Source: Longimicrobiaceae bacterium (GTDB lineage: Bacteria > Gemmatimonadota > Gemmatimonadetes > Longimicrobiales > Longimicrobiaceae). Taken from it: a stretch of 26,687 nucleotides of DNA. Below, in pieces: positions 22,103-26,687 of the stretch; position 1 is the stretch's first letter, and every line of letters starts with the position of its first letter. Under the pieces are notes generated by a model, which was not told where the DNA came from, searched no databases, and was given only the letters and a program-made list of their open reading frames with translations. The translations under genes and the position numbers were made by a program. The stretch lies in contig JASLAX010000100.1 of the NCBI GenBank assembly GCA_030146875.1, positions 1-26,687 of the forward strand. Direction: 5' to 3'.

Positions 22103-22801
22103 TCAGGCGCGGGCCAGGGCCGGGATCTCCTCCGACTCCACCACACGGACGCCGGGCGCGGCGGACGCCGCCAGGCGCACCATGGCGGCGGCCACGTCGC
22201 GCGCCTGCACGGGGCGCCAGCGGCGGAGCGGGCCCACGAAGAGCGGGCCCAGGGCGGGCATCACGCGCTTCGCCGCCTCTTCCCAGCGCCGGTGCTCCGT
22301 GCGGTCGCCCAGCAGGAGCGAGGGGCGGAGCAGGACCACGGTGGCGAAGGGGAGCGCGCGCACCGCCCGCTCCGCCTCGCCCTTCACGCGGTTGTAGAAG
22401 ACGCGGGAGCCGGCGTCCGCCCCCGCCGCCGAGACCAGCAGGAAGCGCCGCGCGCCGTTCGCGGCCGCCAGCCCGGCGACCCGGGCGACGTAGTCGAAGT
22501 CGACCCGGCGGAACGCCTCCCGCGACCCCGCCGTGCGGAGGGTGGTGCCCAGGCAGCAGAACACGTCGTCGCCCGCCACGTCGTCCGCGCGCTCCGCCAG
22601 CCGGTCGAAGTCCAGCACCCGCTCCTCCAGCTTGGGCCGGGAGCGGCCGGTGGGGCGGCGGGCCAGCACCCGCACCCGCCCGTACCCGGGGTCCGCGAGC
22701 AGCGCCTCCAGCACGTGCCCGCCCACCAGCCCCGTCGCGCCCACCAGCAGGGCGGAGCGGCCGTCGCCGGAGGGGGCGGAAGAGGACGGCTGCGCGGGCA
22801 T
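22103..22801 (-). CDS. NAD(P)-binding oxidoreductase, TIP30/HTATIP2-like atypical SDR
   Basis: A 232-residue atypical short-chain dehydrogenase. The dinucleotide-binding loop is GATGLVGG (21-28), with the NAD(P)-contacting RVLARRPTG (44-52) after strand two, FCCLGTTLRTAGS (81-93), Ser124 in LLVSAAGA, and Y136-N-R-V-K140 as the YxxxK pair. Order and spacing match the TIP30/YbjT-like group, whose substrates are mostly unknown. The ATG at 22801 is chosen because the Rossmann strand starts within 20 residues. Confidence 0.85.
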   Translation of the reverse strand: MPAQPSSSAPSGDGRSALLVGATGLVGGHVLEALLADPGYGRVRVLARRPTGRSRPKLEERVLDFDRLAERADDVAGDDVFCCLGTTLRTAGSREAFRRVDFDYVARVAGLAAANGARRFLLVSAAGADAGSRVFYNRVKGEAERAVRALPFATVVLLRPSLLLGDRTEHRRWEEAAKRVMPALGPLFVGPLRRWRPVQARDVAAAMVRLAASAAPGVRVVESEEIPALARA

Positions 22802-22881
22802 CGGGGCGGGGATCGGGGGACGACGGGGCGAACCGACAAGCTACCGCCGCGGCGGGGGCGCGCAATGGCGTCCAGTGGCGC

Positions 22882-22915
22882 GGCGGCCCCGCGGAGCGAT
22901 CTCCGCGGGGCCGCC
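22882..22915. terminator. Hairpin after the EF-G-like gene
   Basis: A perfect 15-bp stem, GGCGGCCCCGCGGAG (22882-22896) with CTCCGCGGGGCCGCC (22901-22915), loop CGAT, 21 bases beyond the minus-strand stop at 22937. There is no T tract on either side, so it may slow or end transcription without being a classical terminator. Confidence 0.45.
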
Positions 22916-22936
22916 GGGCGAGGGGGCAGGGCGACC

Positions 22937-25045
22937 TCAGCGCGCCCCCGCCATCTCCTCCTTCTGCTTCTTCGCCGCCTCCACCAGCCTGGTCACCTCG
23001 TGCGCGGGGACCTCCTGGTAGGAGTGGAAGCGGCGCGCGTGCGAGGCGCGTCCCTGGCTCAGGGAGCGGAGCGTGGTGGAGTACTTGTAGAGCTCCGCCT
23101 GGGGGACCAGGGCGCGCACCCCCTGGTTCCGCCCGGCCGGCTCCATCCCCAGGATGTGCCCGCGCCGCTGGTTCAGGTCGCCGATCACGTCGCCGACGTA
23201 CTCGTCGGGGACGAACACCTCCACCTCCATCACCGGCTCCAGGATCGCGGGCTGCGCCTTCTCGGCGGCGGCGTGGAACGCCAGGATGCCCGCCATCTTG
23301 AACGCCGCCTCGGAGCTGTCCACCGAGTGGTAGGAGCCGAAGTAGACCTCGGCCTCGAAGTCCACCACCGGGAAGCCCGCCAGCACGCCGCGCTGCGCCG
23401 CCTCCTGCACCCCTTTGTCCACCGCCGGAACGTACTTGCCGGGGATCACGCCGCCCACGATCGCGTCGGTGAAGCGGTACCCCGCGCCACGCGGCAGCGG
23501 CTTGATGCGCACGTGCGCGTCGCCGAACTGGCCGCGCCCGCCCGTCTGCTTCTTGTGGCGGCCGTGCCCCTCCGAGACCGCGCGGAACGTCTCCCGATAG
23601 GGGATGCGGGGCGCCTTCACCACCACGTCCACCCCGTTCTTCCGCTTCAGCCGCTCCAGCTGCACGTCCAGGTGCAGCTCGCCCACACCGCGGGCGATGG
23701 TCTGCCCCAGCTCCGGGTTGAACTCGGTGACGAAGCAGGGATCCTCCTCGTGCAGCTTGTGCAGCCCCACCGAGAGCTTGTCCTCGTCCCCGCGGTTGGC
23801 CGCCTCCAGCGCGACGGCGATGTCGGGCTCGGGGAAGCGCACCCCCGGGACGATGAGGGGGTGGCCCGCCACGGAGAGGGTGTCGTTGGTGTGCGTGTCG
23901 CGCAGCTTGGCCACCACGCCGATGTCGCCGGCGCGCAGCTCCTCCACCTCCATCCGCTCCTTCCCCTGGGCGATGGAGAGGTGGGCCAGCTTCTCCGTCT
24001 TCTCGCGGGTGACGTTGTACACCTCGTCGCCGCTGCGCACGCTGCCGCCCAGCACCCGGAAGAAGGAGAGCTCGCCCACGTGCGGCTCGCTGGTGGTCTT
24101 GAAGACCAGCGCGGCGAACGGGTCCGAGTTCAGGTTGCGCAGCTCCACCACGTTGCCGGTGCGGCCGGTGGCCTCCTCGGCGGGGCGCTCCTGGGGCGAG
24201 GGCATCAGCTCGACCAGCTCGGTCAGCAGCGCGCGCACCCCCCACTCGGCGGTGGGCACGCCGCAGAAGAGCGGGTACAGGTCGCCGCGCAGCATGGCCT
24301 GCTTCAGTGCGTGCACCGCCTCGTCGCGGGTGATGGCGTCGCCCTCCAGGTAGTGCTCCACCAGCACGTCGTCGGTCGACGCGATGGTCTCGATCATCTC
24401 GTCGTAGTAGCGGTCCACCATGGCCTGCAGCTCGGGCGGCACGTCGCGCTCCTCGTACTCGGCCTGGTCCACCCCTTCCTTGAAGAAGTGTCCGCGGTCG
24501 GAAAAAAGGTTGACGATGCCGCGGAAGCTCTCGCCCGACCCCACGGGCACCTCCACCGGGATCACCTTGGGCGTCAGGTGCTCCTTGATGTCGGTGTAGA
24601 CGCGCTCGAAGTCGGCGTTCGGCTTGTCGATCCCCGTGACGAAGAAGAACGCCGGAAGGTGGCGCTCCTGCACCAGGTCCCACACGCGCTCCGTTCCCAC
24701 CTCCACGCCGGCGGGGCCCGACACGCAGACGATGGCGCCGTCGGCCACCCGCACGCCGGCGCGCGTCTCGCCCAGGAAGTCCAGGTAGCCGGGGGTGTCG
24801 ATGAAGTTGACCTTGGAGTCCTTCCAGGTGGCGTGGGCGACCGAGACGTTGATGGAGATGCCGTGCGCGATCTCCTCGGGGGTGAACATGGTCAGGGCGG
24901 TGCCGTCGTCGCTGGAGCCGTGGCGCCGCGTCGCTCCCGACGCGTGGCAGCACGCGTCGATGAGCGTCGTCTTTCCCGACCCGCCGTGGCCCACCACCAC
25001 CACGTTGCGAATGCGGTCGGTTGTGAACGAGGGGGCTGACGCCAT
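22937..25045 (-). CDS. Elongation factor G-like GTPase (EF-G2 type)
   Basis: A 702-residue translational GTPase, full length for EF-G. P-loop GHGGSGKTT (19-27) differs from the usual AHIDAGKTT, the G3 motif is DTPGY (83-87) and the G4 region reads TGIDKPNAD (137-145) instead of NKMD. Domain II has LVFKTTSEPHVGELSFFRVL, domain IV RETFRAVSEGHGRHKKQTGG and domain V VFVPDEYVGDVIGDLNQRRG, followed by GHILGM, all typical. The altered G1/G4 motifs place it with EF-G-like paralogues (EF-G2) rather than the housekeeping FusA; its precise role in such bacteria is poorly known. An excellent SD (GGAGG) lies eight bases before ATG 25045. Confidence 0.9.
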   Translation of the reverse strand: MASAPSFTTDRIRNVVVVGHGGSGKTTLIDACCHASGATRRHGSSDDGTALTMFTPEEIAHGISINVSVAHATWKDSKVNFIDTPGYLDFLGETRAGVRVADGAIVCVSGPAGVEVGTERVWDLVQERHLPAFFFVTGIDKPNADFERVYTDIKEHLTPKVIPVEVPVGSGESFRGIVNLFSDRGHFFKEGVDQAEYEERDVPPELQAMVDRYYDEMIETIASTDDVLVEHYLEGDAITRDEAVHALKQAMLRGDLYPLFCGVPTAEWGVRALLTELVELMPSPQERPAEEATGRTGNVVELRNLNSDPFAALVFKTTSEPHVGELSFFRVLGGSVRSGDEVYNVTREKTEKLAHLSIAQGKERMEVEELRAGDIGVVAKLRDTHTNDTLSVAGHPLIVPGVRFPEPDIAVALEAANRGDEDKLSVGLHKLHEEDPCFVTEFNPELGQTIARGVGELHLDVQLERLKRKNGVDVVVKAPRIPYRETFRAVSEGHGRHKKQTGGRGQFGDAHVRIKPLPRGAGYRFTDAIVGGVIPGKYVPAVDKGVQEAAQRGVLAGFPVVDFEAEVYFGSYHSVDSSEAAFKMAGILAFHAAAEKAQPAILEPVMEVEVFVPDEYVGDVIGDLNQRRGHILGMEPAGRNQGVRALVPQAELYKYSTTLRSLSQGRASHARRFHSYQEVPAHEVTRLVEAAKKQKEEMAGAR

Positions 25046-25177
25046 GATGCACCTCCGGGAGTGAGAAGGTGGAGGGAACCGCGGGGCATGCCAGGGCAAG
25101 GTGCGCACGCCGCGCGGGGCGCGCAAGACGGCGATCCCCCACGCGCGCAGGGGCGCGGCGGGTGAGGGGAAACACGA

Positions 25178-25206
25178 GCGGCCCGCCGGAGGCGGGCCGC
25201 TTTTTT
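25178..25206 (+). terminator. Hairpin with T6 tract
   Basis: Stem GCGGCCCGCC (25178-25187) / GGCGGGCCGC (25191-25200), loop GGA, then TTTTTT on the plus strand. Flanking genes are both on the minus strand; read that way it is preceded by A6 and followed by CGTGTTT, so it probably also ends the zinc-ribbon transcript. Confidence 0.6.
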
Positions 25207-25246
25207 CACGCGCCGGTTCGGGAGGGGGGGCGGCCGCCCCCCCGGA

Positions 25247-25438
25247 TCAGGGTGCCGCGTGCGCGAACACGGAGGTCCAGACGCCGACCACGGCGGCCAG
25301 GGCCACCGCGGCGCCGAGCAGCGGCGTCAGGGGCGCCGAGAACCTGCGGCTGCGGAGGTACGGCCAGCGGCCGCCGCAGCGGGTGCACTTCGGCGTGGCC
25401 ACTCCCACGGGCATCGAGCAATCACGGCAGAGCGTCAT
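25247..25438 (-). CDS. Small zinc-ribbon membrane protein
   Basis: A 63-residue protein. MTLCRDCSMPVGVATPKCTR followed by CGG gives C4-x-x-C7 and C18-x-x-C21, a zinc ribbon. A hydrophobic segment at about 39-59 (PLLGAAVALAAVVGVWTSVF) anchors it with the ribbon probably in the cytoplasm. GAGGGAAC precedes the ATG at SD distance. The frame is open for another kilobase upstream but only low-complexity sequence lies there. Function unknown. Confidence 0.7.
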   Translation of the reverse strand: MTLCRDCSMPVGVATPKCTRCGGRWPYLRSRRFSAPLTPLLGAAVALAAVVGVWTSVFAHAAP

Positions 25439-25944
25439 GACCGTTCCCTCGGTGATCCTGAGTTGAAAGCCTGCAGCCGGCGCGCACGGACCGTGACTCA
25501 CGATGCAGGTTCCGCTGGGTAGAACGCGGACGGCGAAAAGCAAGATCTTTGCCATCCCGTGGAGCAGCCGGGCCCCCCGCCCGGCCCCCGGCGACGACTC
25601 TCCCGCGCGCGGAAGGCACCCTCGCCCGCGCCCCGAACGAGCGCCCGCGCGCGTCCGGCCGCGTCCCGGGGGACCTCGCGCCCCGGCCGGCCGCGCCTGC
25701 CGGCGCCTCGAGGCCTCCGCTTCTCCTTCCGCGCGCGGGCGTGAAGGGGGCGGGCGCTCCTCCGCGCCCGCGAGCACCCGGATGGCCCCCGATGTCCCGC
25801 GGGCGGACGGAGGCGCCGGACGCGCCGACCCGCCGCGGCCCGGCGGGGAGCCCCCGCCCCCGGGAAGAGAGGACGAGCCGGGGCCGCGTCCGGTCACGCT
25901 GGCGGGCCGCCGCCGCGAGGCTTCCCGGGTCACGCGCGGAAGGG
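25439..25944. other. Gene-free GC-rich stretch
   Basis: About 500 bases. All frames give Arg/Pro/Ala/Gly-rich sequence without domain signatures, and long open frames exist on both strands simultaneously, as expected from base composition. The promoter of the zinc-ribbon gene should lie near 25450-25560 but no clear boxes are visible. Confidence 0.5.
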
Positions 25945-25973
25945 TTGACGGGGCACCCTCCCCGGTGTATCTT
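25945..25973 (+). promoter_or_regulatory. Consensus-like promoter of a probable small RNA
   Basis: TTGACG (25945-25950), 17 bases, TATCTT (25968-25973). It has the same -35 box and spacing as the peptide-array promoter. Transcription would start near 25980. Confidence 0.65.
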
Positions 25974-25979
25974 CGGTTT

Positions 25980-26133
25980 GTATTCGGTATGGATCCCCCG
26001 GCGAGGTACGGCCGGGACGCGCACACCATTGAACCCCGGGGGAGACCTTCCCCCCAGCCGCCCGGCTCCGGGCGGAACCCGAACCGCTCCACGACATCCA
26101 CAAGGGAGGCCCCACGCCAGGGGCCTCCCTTTT
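25980..26133 (+). ncRNA. Candidate structured small RNA
   Basis: About 154 bases between the promoter and an intrinsic terminator (stem GGGAGGCCCC 26104-26113 / GGGGCCTCCC 26120-26129, then TTTT). Before the terminator three local hairpins can be drawn: CCCGGC/GCCGGG near 25992, GGGGGA/TCCCCC near 26040 and CGCCCG-GCTC-CGGGCG near 26065. The only long frame (ATG at 25989) reads straight through the terminator and is low-complexity, so a coding role is unlikely. I do not recognise it as SRP RNA, 6S, tmRNA or RNase P RNA. The ends are inferred. Confidence 0.5.
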
Positions 26134-26530
26134 CGTTTCCCTCCCCGCCGGGGAGGGACGTGGAGCCGGGATGAGAGGTGTCAGGGCGGTGGCGGCAAAT
26201 GGCCGCTTCCGTTCGAAGCGCAGCGAATAGGCTCTCGTTTCTCGACGGGAAGGGGCGTGCCGACCATATTGGCGATTCCGCTCCTTTTCGGACGCTGACC
26301 CGGCAGGGCTCTCTCCGGCGGCCTTCCGCCCACGCCCCGCACGCGACTCCGAGCGCCCTCGCCCCTCCTCCTCCTCGAGCTCGGGGAGAGGGGGTGTGGC
26401 GGGAGCCTCTCAGACCCCCGTCCCGCACCACCATCGTCCCCATGCCCACCTCCGGCCGGGCCCGACTCGCCACGACGCTCTTTTTTCGTCACCGCTGATA
26501 CAGTCGGGCCGTAGCTGCCGGAAGAGAAGC
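26134..26530. other. Gene-free region
   Basis: About 400 bases with no credible gene. It includes the small palindrome GCGGC-AAAT-GGCCGC near 26192 and a C-rich stretch. An AT-richer patch (about 26480-26510) containing CTGATACAGT may be a promoter for whatever starts at 26531. Confidence 0.4.
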
Positions 26531-26687
26531 ATGGCGGGGGGCGCGGCCGAGGCGGGCGTGCTCCACCGGAACCCCCGACCTCCGCTGGGCTTGCGGGCCC
26601 GCGACCGCTGGCGGCGAGGGCCGGGGCGGCCGCCGCCATCCGGCGACCCGGCACCTGCCGGAGGCGGCCCGCGGCCGCCCGGCGGCC
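26531..26687 (+). CDS. Possible start of a gene running off the right edge
   Basis: ATG 26531, preceded by GGAAGAGAAG at SD-like distance, opens a frame of 52 codons without a stop to the window end. The translation is Pro/Arg/Gly-rich (MAGGAAEAGVLHRNPRPPLG...) with no domain. It could be a disordered N-terminus or chance in GC-rich DNA. Confidence 0.25.
   Translation, partial: MAGGAAEAGVLHRNPRPPLGLRARDRWRRGPGRPPPSGDPAPAGGGPRPPGG

Noticed and set aside
21771..25175. 1,134-codon minus-strand frame spanning the EF-G and TIP30-like genes.
   Set aside because: It is a shifted frame of real genes; the proper frames show intact EF-G and SDR motifs.
25980..26133. Known RNA such as SRP RNA, 6S RNA or a riboswitch.
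   Set aside because: No SRP GGAAGCAG-type motif, no large central bubble as in 6S, and no downstream gene that a riboswitch could control. Left as an unassigned candidate.
26178..26498. Plus-strand frame of about 106 codons near the right edge.
   Set aside because: No SD, no domain, proline/arginine-rich second half; it looks like intergenic sequence with a small palindrome.
1..26687. tRNA or rRNA genes.
   Set aside because: No cloverleaf with a TTCGAAT-type arm plus matching acceptor stem and no rRNA signature was noticed on either strand by eye; a tRNAscan-type search would settle this.

Overview
The window is a very GC-rich bacterial chromosome segment. It has short overlapping operons, lipoprotein and cytochrome genes, type II toxin-antitoxin relics and GC-rich intergenic palindromes. 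The protein flavour (cupredoxin beside CopA, EF-G2-like factor, DUF5009-type acyltransferase, many orphan lipoproteins) suggests a Gemmatimonadota organism of the Longimicrobium type. That placement is inference; no rRNA or tRNA was seen to confirm it.

Layout. 1-1000 is a graveyard of mobile DNA: the start of an IS1182-like transposase leaving the left edge and a stub of an IS110 transposase. 1.0-4.9 kb (+) holds an exported protein, a decayed methyltransferase, a diheme cytochrome c lipoprotein and a small membrane protein. 5.0-5.8 kb (-) is a two-gene GAF unit. 5.9-9.0 kb (+) is a duplicated neighbourhood: a RelB-like antitoxin with a frameshifted RelE-like toxin, a serine hydrolase lipoprotein, a second antitoxin with a second frameshifted toxin, then a broken copy of the hydrolase 3' end. 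9.3-14.4 kb (-) is a compact five-gene operon in which every junction overlaps: GNAT-like, ThiF/E1-like, polytopic membrane protein, second GNAT-like, Acg-type nitroreductase. After 0.6 kb of palindromic repeats come a cupredoxin and a CopA copper ATPase (-), and divergently a membrane acyltransferase (+).

The most striking region is 19.67-21.40 kb (+). A consensus-like promoter (TTGACG-17-TATGTT) is followed by nine intact peptide genes of 45-54 residues plus one relic, ending at a perfect terminator hairpin. All nine share an N-terminal part with an EL...EA..T pattern, a double-glycine-like site and a nearly invariant core GGxLWxWLFG. A glycine-rich tail follows, ending in Trp in six, Tyr in one and Gly in two. 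They look like precursors with GG-type leaders (bacteriocin or RiPP-like secreted peptides). No peptidase-transporter or tailoring enzyme lies directly beside them. This is the best candidate for an undescribed system.

The right side (-) carries a small lipoprotein, a small membrane protein, a TIP30-like NAD(P)-binding protein, an EF-G2-like GTPase and a small zinc-ribbon membrane protein. The last 1.2 kb lacks a convincing gene but contains an orphan promoter, several hairpins and a terminator (25945-26133) that look like a small structured RNA gene.
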